From Metamycoplasma alkalescens (lineage in GTDB: Bacteria; Bacillota_I; Bacilli_A; Mycoplasmatales; Metamycoplasmataceae), in contig NZ_LS991949.1 in assembly GCF_900476125.1 (NCBI RefSeq), positions 372,001 to 436,000 on the forward strand: 64,000 bases of DNA, given 5' to 3'. Positions 53,934 to 64,000 of this stretch are shown here, in pieces. The notes under the pieces were generated by a model. That model searched no databases and was not told the DNA's origin. It was given only the letters and a program-made list of their open reading frames with translations. Position 1 is the stretch's first letter. Every line of letters starts with the position of its first letter. Position numbers and translations under genes: made by a program.

Positions 53934-55328
53934 ATGAATATTAATTTGTCTCCAAAAGAAATTGCTATTGCAAATAATGAATCAGCACTTTTAGGACTAC
54001 TTTTAATTAATCAAGATGCTTATTTAAAAATTGCTTCACTTCTATCACCAGAAATGTTCTATTTTGAAAGCAACAAGATTCTTTACAATGCTATTACTGA
54101 AGTAAACATCCAATCTAAACAATTTGATATTTCAAACTTAATTGTTTATTTAGAAGAACAAAAAGATTTAGAAAAAGTTGCTTCTTTTGGAATGTCTGCC
54201 CCAGAATACCTTGGTTTTATTTCAGATAATGCAGGTTTCATTAGTGAAATTGAAACTTATGTTAAAAACATCATTGACCAATTCAAAACTTCTACTTTAG
54301 AAAAATTACTTTTAGATACTTATAATACTATCAAAACAAAAGTTTTCAATATCTCTGATTTATTATCTCATCTTCAATTATCTTTAATTAATATTGATAT
54401 ATCTGAAATCAATTCATCATATGAAAAAATTGGTGAATCAGCAGACAAAATCTTCCAACAAATCCTTAAAAAACAACAAGATGACATTGGGGTTGGATTA
54501 AAATTGGGTTTCCCTCAACTTGATGAAACACTTTTAGGACTTAACAAAGGTGATTTAATGATTTTAGCAGCACGACCTGCAATGGGAAAAACAGCATTTG
54601 CTTTAAATATTGCTAACAATGTTGCTAAACAAGGTAAAACAGTATTATTCTTTAGTCTAGAAATGTCTAATTCACAATTAGTCCAAAGAATGTTAGCAAT
54701 TGATTCATCAGTTCCAATTTCTAAATTGAAAATCAAAAATCTTGATATTTCTGACCAAAAAAGTTTAATTCACACAGTTGAAGATATGTCAACTTGAAAT
54801 ATCTTTATTAATGACAAAGCAACACTAACAATTTCAGACATATCAACCTTGTCAAAACGCTTTGCAAGAAATGCAAAAGTTGATTTAGTAATTATTGATT
54901 ATTTGCAATTAATTGGTGATACTTCCAAATCATCTTTAGCAAATAGACAATTAGAAATAGCAAAAGTATCTAGGTCTTTAAAGCAATTAGGTCGTGAATT
55001 AGAATGTCCAATTATTGCTTTAAGTCAATTAAATCGGAATGTTGAAAAACGTGAAGACAAAACACCTTTAATTTCAGATTTAAGAGAATCAGGTGCTATT
55101 GAACAAGATGCTGATAGAGTTGTTTTTTTACATCGTGATGATTATTATAAAAATAAAAAAGACAATTCATCAAACACTTCATCTCAAGACCAAAATCAAC
55201 CATCTTTAACAAATGTGATTGTTGCCAAAAACCGACATGGTGCTACTAGAAAAATCCAACTACTTTTTGTTCCAGAATATAATAGATTTATTTATGAAAG
55301 AACAAAACCTTCAAAAGATTTCAATTAA
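53934..55328 (+). CDS. dnaB: replicative DNA helicase DnaB, element-borne
   Basis: 464 aa, full length: N-terminal domain (NNESALLGLLLINQDAYLKI), linker, and RecA core with Walker A AARPAMGKTAFAL, FFSLEMSNSQLVQRM, Walker B LVIIDYLQLI, ALSQLNRNVEKR, DLRESGAIEQDADRV and VAKNRHGAT. It starts 2 bases after the giant gene's stop, with the ribosome site AAGGAG inside that gene's end. It unwinds the template ahead of the polymerase. A complete helicase on the element, with SSB, suggests the element replicates on its own at some stage. Confidence 0.93.
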
Positions 55329-55346
55329 TCTTTTATTTTAAAAAAG

Positions 55347-55374
55347 TACTAGGAAAAAAACTCCTAGTATTTTT
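55347..55374. terminator. bidirectional terminator after dnaB
   Basis: A perfect 8-bp stem TACTAGGA/TCCTAGTA with A-run before and T-run after. It also lies right at the end of the minus-strand gene that stops at 55373. Confidence 0.8.
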
Positions 55375-55966
55375 AAAATATTATTTTTTCCAAATCAAAT
55401 TGAATCAATCACTCTTTATATAACTCTTCAATCTCAAAATAATTTAATTTAGTTCAATTTGTTTTAGTTTGATTGATTCAAAAATAATCATTTACACTTG
55501 CTTCAATGACTGGGTTTATTAAATATATTCAATTAGAATGAATACCTTCTTTTCTCAAATCTTGATGTATTAACAAAACTAATGATTTATAACTAAAAAT
55601 ATTATTTATTTTTAAATAATCTTTAACAAAATATCCTCAATTCATCACTTCTTCAGATTTCATAAAAGTAATACTTGGATTTTTAATTGTTAAAAAATGT
55701 ACAAAGTTACTTAATGCTTCAATTTTATAAATATTTAATTTCTGATTAAACAAAGTTTCAAAAACCTTCTTTTTAAACTTACTTTCAAGTTTTAAATAAT
55801 TTTCATTTATTTTTTTCATCCAAAGAACAAACTCATCTTTCTCAATTTCAGTATTTTCTTTTAACACAAAAAAATGAAAAATCTCTCAGATTTCTTTATC
55901 ATTTAACACATTAAACTTATTTTCAAATAAATATTCAACATCAGACATTCTAATTAACATTCCCAT
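55373..55966 (-). CDS. helical protein, function unknown
   Basis: 197 aa, beginning MGMLIRMSDVEYLFENKF behind AAGGA. Mostly helical, with Trp and Tyr scattered (EIWEIFHFFV; EASVNDYFWINQTK). No recognised domain. It faces the two plus-strand operons of the element as a lone minus-strand gene, a common place for a small regulator, but no helix-turn-helix was seen. Confidence 0.65.
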
Positions 55967-56023
55967 AAAATTATCCTTACACAAAAAGAAAAAATATTTT
56001 ACAAATTAATTATAACATTTTGT

Positions 56024-56103
56024 TATAATTAAAATAACCAAAAGAAAAAGAAATCTGTTTAAATACATATTTAGTCAAAAATATGTATATTTTGTTATTT
56101 TTT
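56024..56103 (+). promoter_or_regulatory. promoter-leader of the second giant gene
   Basis: TATAAT (56024-56029), AAAATAACCAAAAGAAAAAG, then hairpin ATACATAT (56063-56070) with ATATGTAT (56081-56088) and a T-rich tail. It shares the design of the other four leaders. Confidence 0.65.
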
Positions 56104-56143
56104 CAAAAACTTGCAAATAATATTCACAAAAAAAGGAGTTAAA

Positions 56144-59100
56144 ATGATAAACAATTCAAATAATAATTCAAATCAAGATAATTTAAATAATCAAATACCC
56201 AAAAAGAAATCTAAGTTCAAAAAGTTTTTAATTGCTTTTGGAACAATTTTAGGTATTTCAGCAGTTGGATTAGGAATCCGTTCAATCCAATCATCCAAAC
56301 ATTCAAAAAAAATCAATGAAACATCTCATCAAGATTCATCTCAAAAAAATCCTCAATCCCAAACCAAACAAGATAATAAACAAAATCTTGTTTCTAATCA
56401 ATCAATTTCCAAAGAAATCAATCCATCTATTAATAGTTTTAAAAATGAATTATTAACATATAGTCCTTCAGTTTTAACAAGTACATCATCTCAATCATCA
56501 GTTCTTCATTCTAAATCTTTTAACCTAAAACTAACATCTTTAGTTTCTTCACCACCAAAATATAACTACTTTACTAGTCATAGAGCATTAATAAATCCTT
56601 TTGTCAATGGATCAAATTGATTTGATGAAAGATTTTTTAATGAATTAGAAGAACAAATCAAAAGAATTATTAATAAAAAACCAAGAACTGATGAACTTTT
56701 AATAACAGAAAAAAATGTTACTAAACACCTTCAATCAATCATTGAAAGATTGTCAAAAGTCCCAGATGAAGTCTTAAGAATCTTTCAAACTATCTCATCA
56801 GATTTTAAAATAGATTACTCAAATCTACTTAGAACAGGTGATTTACCTTTTCACAAAATCAAAGATTCAAAACTTAGGTCTTCTGCACTAACATTAATCA
56901 ATTTAGCAACTTTAATCAAAAAAAGACCATCTGTTTTCAAAACTTTATTATTGTCTGACATAAAAAACTTTAAACTTGACATTGAAGAAGTTTCAGAAGT
57001 AATTCCACATTTTAAAAGAACAAACAATCAAGAACTTGACCAATATATCACACTTTTAACTTTAGAAAAAACAATAAACTATTTAAAAACAAAAGTAACT
57101 AAAATTAATAAAAACAATCCAAGTTATTGAGATAATAATGCCAAATCTTGAGATGATATCAATTATCATTTTAATATAAATAAATATTATTCATTTTGGT
57201 TAAAACTTGTTTCAACATATATTCCTAAAAAAGACCAAAAACCTTTTTTAAAAGCACTTTCAGCTGCTGCTTATGACACACCTTCATCAGTTTGAGTTGA
57301 TAATGTTTCATATTCATCTCAAACTTTCCCAATTTGAAAACCAATCATTTCTCAATTAATTGAATTCAAATCCTCCAATAAAAACACTATTTCATCCAAA
57401 ATAATCCCATTTTTATCCCAAATTAATAGAACTGAGTATTATCAATCTAAAAACAACATTAAACCTTCATTAAAAGCAATTTCTCATTTCTTTATAGCAT
57501 CTCAGTTTAAATACTTTGCTTATTATTACTTTAGTCATCTTCATATGTTTGATTATGACTTATTAGAATCAACTTTAATTGATTACATCCCTAGATTTTT
57601 TGATGATATCAATAAACTTGACCTTTTTGATAAAAAAGTTTCTTCAACAATCAAATCATCCATAAACCACATAATACAATTAACTGAAGATTTATTCACA
57701 AAAACAAAAAAACTTCCTTCAACCAATTTATCAAATAACCAAAAAAACCAAACAAAACTCAATGACCTTCAAAAACAATTCTCTCAACTCAAATCTTCTT
57801 ATCACAGTTATTTATCTCACTCTAAAACTAATTTTTCAAACCAAGGTTCAAAAATCTTAGCAGATTTAAAAAAAATCTATCATCAATTAAAAAAAGACCA
57901 TGACCAATACTCTACAACATCCAATAAAAAACCTTTATCCAAAATCAAACAAATCCAACAATCAATCAAAGATTGAAAACATTATTTGTTTTTATTATTT
58001 AAATCTTCATATCCAAACAAATTATTAAAATCAACAACTACTTTCAATTCTTTACTAAATCAATTAAATGAACTAAAAACTTTATCTTTAAGAAGTTCTA
58101 ACCAAAATCAATATTCTGATTTAAACAATGATAACTTTTTATCAAAATGAAATGATTTTTTATTAAAAGCAATTAATTTTGATATTTGAAACAAAAACAT
58201 TAATTTCAAAAAACTTTTTTCTGATGACCCATCTTCTTCACTTTACCCATACATTGCTTTACAAATTGATTTTGAACGAACTAAAAGATTTAAGTTTATT
58301 GATAATAACATCACCATTGAACTAAAAGATATTGATTTAAGTACAATAACTAAAAACAACATTAAATTATTAGTTTCTTCGCCTTATGATCTTGTCATTG
58401 ATAAAAATATCCAAAAAGTTGAAACAAATCTAGATGGTTCACAAACAACAATCACATTTGAATTAATTTTAAATAAAACTCCATTATTTGAAAAGCAAAC
58501 TATAATAAAAACTTTAAAATTAACAGCAACTTCAGAAAAACTAGATATATTCAAAAAAATCAAAGAAAAACAACAACAAATTGAAAACTTGTTTACTGAT
58601 AACAACATAACTTCTGAAACAATGAAAAATGAGTTCCAAGACTTCAAATCAATTTGAGATAATTATCAAACCAAAAAAATGTCTAAGTTTGACAACAAAA
58701 AACAATTAAGAGACTTTGAAAAAAAACTAAAAGAATTACAACAAATTGAAAATCAATTCAAAGAAAAATATGCTGAATATTTAATTCAACTAAAGAAAAA
58801 ATTAATTGAAAGATTCAAACAACAATATGACAATTTTATCAATGAAATTGACAAATTAAAAGAAAAGAAGTTCAAAAAAACGATTTCTTCATTTAAAGCA
58901 AAAAATTGAATTGAATGACAAAAACAATTTAATGTTTATTCACAAAAAAAAGAGTTTATTAATTCTTTATCTAAGTCAAACACTGAAGACTTCTCAATTG
59001 CATCACATATTGACATGCAGAATTACTTAAAGTTTTTAGAAGACTTAAATACAAATCTTCAAAATGAAATTGAAAGAATAAATAAACTATTTGATATTTC

Positions 59101-60562
59101 AGATTTAAAACTAAACCTTCCAATTACAAATCAAACTCCTAAAGAAAAATTAATTGAAGCATTTAAGAATGAAATCCCAAAAGAATTAAATGTTCAAGAA
59201 AATATTGATTTTCAATTAGAAATTAAATATGCTAACTATGGTATTTTAGGAGAAATCAAGTTCATTGCTGATGATTCTAAAAATAAACTAGTTGGTGAAT
59301 TGTTAATCCCAATTTCTATGATTAATAAAGATATTTCCAAAATAAAATTAGGTATTCCAATATCTAATTCAACAAAAAAAGAAGATATCATTGCTACATT
59401 AATAAAAAAATTAGGTTTTGAAGTTATTGAAAATGTTGATTTCAAGTTCTTTAAACAAAAATCAACAAAAACCAATGAAGGTTTTGTTTTGATATCATCA
59501 CAAGGTTTAAAAATAACAGGTCAACTTCAACATCAAATCCAAAAAATCTCAAAAGATGATATTTCAGATTTAATTTTCAATCTTGATTTTACAAAACCAA
59601 TAACTAAACCAATCATCAAAGAAAAATTAATTGAAGCACTTGGATACAAAGTTGATGAATGACTTGATTATGAAATAAATATCAAAGAATCAACTTCTAC
59701 TTCACCTGGTTTAATTACAATCACAACAACTAACAATAAAATCACTGGCAAAAAAGAAATTGTTATTCCTCAAAAAAATCAAATTGATTTATCAAAACTT
59801 GAATTAGATATTAAAGATAAAATTACTTTGTTCACCAGAAAAGAAGATATCATTGAATCCTTCAACAAAGCACTTGGATTTATTCCAACAGAAGGAAATG
59901 ACTATGCCTTAATTTTATATAAAGACCCAACTTCTTGAACTGGTCATGCAATATTTTTCCCAAGGTCAACCATTTTTGAATCCGGTGAAAATAAACATTT
60001 AAAACTTGACTATAATCAACCTCAAACAATTGATATTTCAAAATTAATTTGAACAAAAAGAGTAACAAATCACACTCCAGTTTGAGAAATAACAGAAGAG
60101 TTTATTGCACTAGCAAGAACATCTTGGTTCCAACCTGAACCACAGTATGATTTTACATATGAAATAAAAAGACCAACTAAACAAAAAGAAATTGGAACAC
60201 TCAAATTCATTGGAAAAGGTTTAGTTTTACAAAACCAATTAGAAATCCCAATTTTTTACACTGACCAAGTAAATGAAAAACCAGAACCAAATCTTCCAGT
60301 TGAAGACAATTCAAACCCAAATCAATCTCAAAATGATAAAGAAACATCTCAAGATAATAATTCATCTTCACCAATAGAAACTCCACCATCACCTTCAGAC
60401 CCAAACTTCATCCCAAAAATCATTGGTGGAACACTAACTGGATTAATCTTTTTAGCAGTAATTCTTTCTGTAGCAATTGTTTTTATTAAAAAACATAGAA
60501 ATAGAATTAAATTAGAATTAAGTGAAGAAGATTTTGACAATGACGAAGATAATAATGAGTAA
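56144..60562 (+). CDS. giant membrane protein with tandem beta-rich repeats
   Basis: 1472 aa. An Asn/Gln/Lys-rich start precedes a membrane helix (about residues 28-46). A long outside region follows, with coiled coils near residues 790-870 and 930-1000. Then come four or five repeats of about 80-90 residues (about 985-1330), each with ISxLxLxLPI, a KEKLIEAF/KEDIIATL helix and beta strands. A disordered Pro/Ser stretch leads to a second membrane helix (about 1424-1447, IIGGTLTGLIFLAVILSVAI) and an acidic tail. Ribosome site AAGGAG. Likely a surface or mating protein related in plan to the one at 48847. Confidence 0.8.
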
Positions 60563-60599
60563 AATAAATCTTCTTTTTATAAAATCAAGATATACTTTT

Positions 60600-61972
60600 T
60601 CAAAATGAAATAAATAATATAAGGATAAAAAAATGCTTGATGAACAAAAAAATTATGATTTAAACATTTTAGAATTATTAAAAAAAGACATTGAACAAGC
60701 GGATTTAGATTTTAGACATTCAAAAAAAAGATTTAATAAAAAACTTTGAGTTCACTCAAAGATAAAAAAGAAAATCATTTTAAAAAATGGAGTTTTAATT
60801 GTTTATGTAACAAAATACATTAAAAAAGAAAAAAACAAACCTACTAAAACTTATATCTTTGACAAACATCCACTTCTAAAAAATAAATATAAAAATATTG
60901 ATTCTTCAGTTTATCAATCAGTTATTCAAGATTTTTTAAATGGATATAGTTATCGTCAAAATGCTAAAAAACATAACATTTCCTTAGGTTCTGTTTGAAG
61001 CATCATTAGACATTTCAAAATAGAAAAAAATAATTTAATTTCTTTTAAAAAAAAGTTAAATAGTAATTCAACCAATGTTGTTTATATCTCAGTTGATGAT
61101 ACCTATCATAAGTTTTATATTAAAAAGAATGTTGTTCACAAAATCAAATTCAAAATCATCAATTTTTTTATGTTAAATCAATATAAAAAATTAATTAACA
61201 AAAATCACTTTTTAATTCTTGATGATACATCCAACAAAATAACTTATCCAGTTTCAGTTTTATCTGAAAAAATCAAAAAGATAATTTCTTATTGTTATGG
61301 TGAAAACATTAAATTAGTTGTAACCGGAGATGGTGCATCTTGAATTAAAACTCTTGCAAACAAATTAAAAGCAAAATATATCCTTTGTAGATTCCATATA
61401 TTTCAAAAACTTAAAGTTATTTTTAACAACTCAAAAGAATTGAAACTTATGTTAAAAAAGTATTTTAATGAAACAGGAATTGCACTTGATAGAATTATTA
61501 ATAAATTGTTAAGATATCAAAAATATCAAGATTTAATTAAATTATTAAAATCTTCACTAGATAATTTAAAAGAGTATTTTAATTTATCAAGATGAACTCA
61601 TCTTTTTAACTTTTATAAATATATAAAGAATAATTTAAATGGTTTAATAGATGTTCCTATTAATGATAATTTGTACTTTGGCAATGTAGCAGAATCCTTT
61701 GTCAGTCATCTTGTGAAGAAAAAGATTAAGAGATATTGAAGTATTTATAGTATCAATTCAATTTTGTTATTAATTACAAAAGAAACATCTGGTTTGTATA
61801 TTGAAAACTATATATTTTAAAAAATAAATAACTTTTTTACAAGGATTTTTTATCCTTGTTTTTACCTTAAAAGAAATTAAATATTTTTTAAATCATTCTT
61901 TATTTTTATGTTATAATTTATAATGTAATAAGTTTGGTTTATATAACTACACTTAATTCTTGACATTACCAA
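60600..61972 (+). mobile_element. ISLre2-like insertion sequence, copy B (intact gene)
   Basis: The right end, GACATTACCAA at about 61972, is defined by comparison with copy A; the left end lies somewhere between the preceding stop (60562) and the transposase ATG and could not be fixed. It is oriented opposite to copy A, so the two copies face outward around a 60-kb block. Confidence 0.75.
60633..61820 (+). CDS. ISLre2/UPF0236-like transposase
   Basis: 395 aa, complete, with AAGGA 9 bases before the ATG. An N-terminal helix-turn-helix-like block (GYSYRQNAKKHNISLGSVW) precedes the core. Presumed catalytic acids are Asp155/156 in SVDDTYHKF, Asp233 in VTGDGASWIKT followed by CRFHIFQKLK, and Glu354 in GNVAESFVSHLVKKKIK. 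The order and surroundings match UPF0236/ISLre2 transposases. Possibly active, since copy A is nearly identical. Confidence 0.8.
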
Positions 61973-62033
61973 ATATTTTTTCATTTTAAACAAAAAAATA
62001 AGTTATAGAAACATTTAATTTATAATAAAAAAA

Positions 62034-62062
62034 GCAAATGCAACAGTGTTGCACTTGAACTT
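62034..62062 (-). terminator. second terminator after ychF, repeated element
   Basis: The hairpin GCAAATGCAACA/TGTTGCACTTG (with a G-U pair) is followed on the minus strand by seven T. The same sequence in the opposite orientation ends tdk at 63939-63961, and half of it precedes the IS30 element at 25089-25102. Confidence 0.8.
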
Positions 62063-62072
62063 TTCATTTAGG

Positions 62073-62097
62073 AATAACTGGCTTTTAACCAGTTATT
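62073..62097 (-). terminator. first terminator after ychF
   Basis: A perfect hairpin AATAACTGG...CCAGTTATT, identical in 25 bases to 25051-25075, lying 7 bases beyond the ychF stop. Confidence 0.75.
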
Positions 62098-62103
62098 TTT
62101 AAA

Positions 62104-63207
62104 TTATTTTGCAATTTTGAAATAGCAAACATCCCCATCTTGCAGCAAATAGTTTTTACCTTCCAAAAACATTTTTCCAGCTTCTTTAGTTTGTTTTTCA
62201 CCTTGATAAAAAATATAATCTTCATATTTGATAATTTCAGCTTTTACAAATTTTTTTTCAAAATCAGTATGAATGATTCCAGCACATTGTGCTGCATTCA
62301 TTCCTTTTTTAAAAACTCATGCCCTTGTTTCAGTTTCACCAGCAGTAAAATAAACTGCTTGATTTAATAAATAAAAACTTTTTTTAATAATTTCATCTAA
62401 TCCAGAGTGAAGAATATTATATTCATTCAAAAACATTTTCTTTTCTTCAAAAGAAAATTGTGAGATTTCATATTCTAATTTAATACAAACTGGAATAACA
62501 ATTTCATCAAATTTTTCAAGATATGCTTTTAAAGCTAAATAATGTTTTGCTTGATCAAGATTTTTATAAGATTGTTCATCCAAATTAGCAACATAGATTG
62601 TTGGTTTGCTTGTAAGAAATTGATAATTTTTAACAATAAATCATTCATCATCATCAAAAGCAATGTTTTTTAACATTTTTTCATCTTCCAAATATGACTT
62701 GATTTTTAAAAGAATTTCATATTCTTTTTTTAATTCTTTATCATTTGAATTAATTGCTTTTTTGGAAATTCTTGATATGACATTATCAACCATTTGTAAA
62801 TCTGATAAAATCAATTCTAAATTAATAATTTTCATATCATCCAATGGATTAATTTTGTTTTTAACATGAACAATATCATCATTTTCAAAACAACGAATGA
62901 CATGCACAATTGCATCAACTTCACGAATATTAGCTAAAAACTTATTACCAAGTCCTTCGCCTTTAGAAGCGCCTTCAACTAATCCAGCAATATCAACAAA
63001 CTGAAATGTAGCAGGCGTAATTTTTTTGGTATTAACAATTTTAGCAAGTTGATATAGTCTTTCATCTTCCAAATTAACAATTGCAACATTTGGTTCAATT
63101 GTTGTAAATGCATAATTTGCTGATTCTGCTTCATTTAATGTTAAAGCTGAAAAAAGTGTACTTTTTCCAACGTTTGGTAATCCAACAATTCCTGCTTTTA
63201 ATGACAT
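62104..63207 (-). CDS. ychF: GTPase/ATPase YchF (Obg family)
   Basis: 367 aa, start at MSLKAGIVG behind AGGAG. G1 [11 protein letters not shown] (residues 8-18), [10 protein letters not shown] (G2), [18 protein letters not shown] (G3), VANLD in the altered G4 that favours ATP, and a TGS-like C-terminal domain ending DGDVCYFKI. YchF binds ribosomes and is linked to stress and translation control. Chromosomal and typical in length. Confidence 0.95.
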
Positions 63208-63352
63208 AAGTTTACTCCTAGTTTTGCAATCCAAAAATTCTAAATTTTATTATTAATTAATAATTTTAATTGAATATCAAAAAAATAAAAAATAAAAGAT
63301 ATGATTATTAAATCATTTGCAAGAATTAAAAAAAGAAGGGGATTAATTTAAG

Positions 63353-63919
63353 ATGTATAAAAAATTTTCAGATGGGATGATTGAAGTTATTACTGGACCA
63401 ATGTTTAGTGGTAAAAGTGAAGAGCTATTAAAAAAATTAAGAACTTTATCATATGCTAAATTTGATGCATTAGTAATCAAACCAGATTTTGATAGTCGCT
63501 TTTCTAAAGATGAAATTGTTAGTCGTTGTGGATTAAAAGAAAAAACATTTACAATTAAAGATATTAAAGATATTTATTCCTTATTAGAAAAGAAAAAATA
63601 TCAAGCAATCTTAATTGATGAAGCACATTTTTTTTCAAATGAATTGGTTGATGTTGTTGATGATTTAGCAAACAAAGGTTATTTAATTATTGTGGCTGGA
63701 TTAGATCAAGATTATCAAAGAAAACCATTTGGACCAATACCAAATTTAATGGCAATTGCTGAAAAAGTCACAAAATTACAAGCAATTTGTGTAGTTTGTC
63801 AAAATATCGCTACAACTTCTTATAAAAAAATTAACAATCATCAATTACATTTTTTAGGTGATTATGATGAATATGAAGCACGTTGCCGTAAATGTCATAA
63901 TAAAGGAAATAATTTGTAA
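63353..63919 (+). CDS. tdk: thymidine kinase
   Basis: 188 aa. P-loop TGPMFSGKSEELL (residues 14-26), lid and Walker B ILIDEAHFF, AGLDQDYQRKPFGPI substrate loop, and two zinc Cys pairs CVVCQ and CRKCH of type II thymidine kinases. It phosphorylates thymidine for dTMP salvage, needed because such organisms lean on nucleoside uptake. Divergent from ychF across 145 bases; the ribosome site is AAGGGG. Confidence 0.96.
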   Translation: MYKKFSDGMIEVITGPMFSGKSEELLKKLRTLSYAKFDALVIKPDFDSRFSKDEIVSRCGLKEKTFTIKDIKDIYSLLEKKKYQAILIDEAHFFSNELVDVVDDLANKGYLIIVAGLDQDYQRKPFGPIPNLMAIAEKVTKLQAICVVCQNIATTSYKKINNHQLHFLGDYDEYEARCRKCHNKGNNL

Positions 63920-63938
63920 TTATTCCTAAATGGAAGTT

Positions 63939-63968
63939 CAAGTGCAACACTGTTGCATTTGCATTTGC
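63939..63968 (+). terminator. terminator after tdk
   Basis: The hairpin CAAGTGCAACA-C-TGTTGCATTTG, with a T-run after one extra CATTTG; same element as at 62034-62062, in reverse. Confidence 0.8.
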
Positions 63969-64000
63969 TTTTTTTATTATTTAGTAGATAAAAAAGAAAT

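Overview
The window comes from a mollicute of the Mycoplasma type. The DNA is very AT-rich. Nearly every gene only reads through if UGA is taken as tryptophan (genetic code 4); boundaries below use that code, so many genes are longer than a standard-code translation suggests. Lipoproteins with lipoboxes, no cell-wall genes, a c-di-AMP cyclase, a DUF31 (MIP-like) protease and PARCEL/DUF285 repeat proteins all fit this.

Layout. 1-2.4 kb: a cas9 gene broken by a 5'-truncated ISLre2-like insertion sequence. 2.6-18.05 kb: a compact prophage with integrase and a divergent lipoprotein at the left. One long minus-strand operon follows, in transcription order: DnaB-like helicase, two small proteins, an SSB-like protein, terminase large subunit, portal, a 696-aa protein, scaffold, major capsid, a membrane-active-looking protein, a coiled-coil protein, a nucleotidyltransferase and a membrane coiled-coil protein. 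No tail or lysis genes were recognised. 18.3-22.4 kb: chromosomal genes cdaA, a tail-anchored protein, pgk, metK behind a structured leader RNA, and tRNA-Trp(CCA). 22.7-26.4 kb: a secreted DUF31 protease and an intact IS30-family element. 27.0-36.7 kb: two facing operons of PARCEL/DUF285 repeat proteins, one carrying a cytosine-methyltransferase-like gene, driven by two near-identical inverted promoter-leaders. 36.8-38.4 kb: iterons, two related structured RNAs and a MazF/ToxN-like gene that together resemble a type III toxin-antitoxin unit. 38.4-60.6 kb: a conjugation-like element with a VirB3-VirB4 fusion, VirB6-like and VirB2-like proteins, SSB, a RuvA-like protein, lipoprotein, an EcoRI-family endonuclease, two giant membrane proteins and its own full-length DnaB. 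60.6-62.0 kb: an intact ISLre2-like copy, inverted relative to the left one. 62.1-64.0 kb: chromosomal ychF and tdk.

How it fits together. The window is mostly accessory DNA around a small core of housekeeping genes. The conjugation-like operons and the PARCEL operons share a promoter-leader design: a -10 box, an ACCAAA-type A-rich motif, then a hairpin. This suggests common control. The strongest second-look items are the EcoRI-like enzyme that keeps the catalytic and GAATTC-recognition residues without a visible partner methyltransferase, the methyltransferase-PARCEL operon whose repeat proteins lack signal peptides, the RNA/MazF-like module, and the metK leader RNA. All function calls rest on reading motifs by eye; no database search was run.
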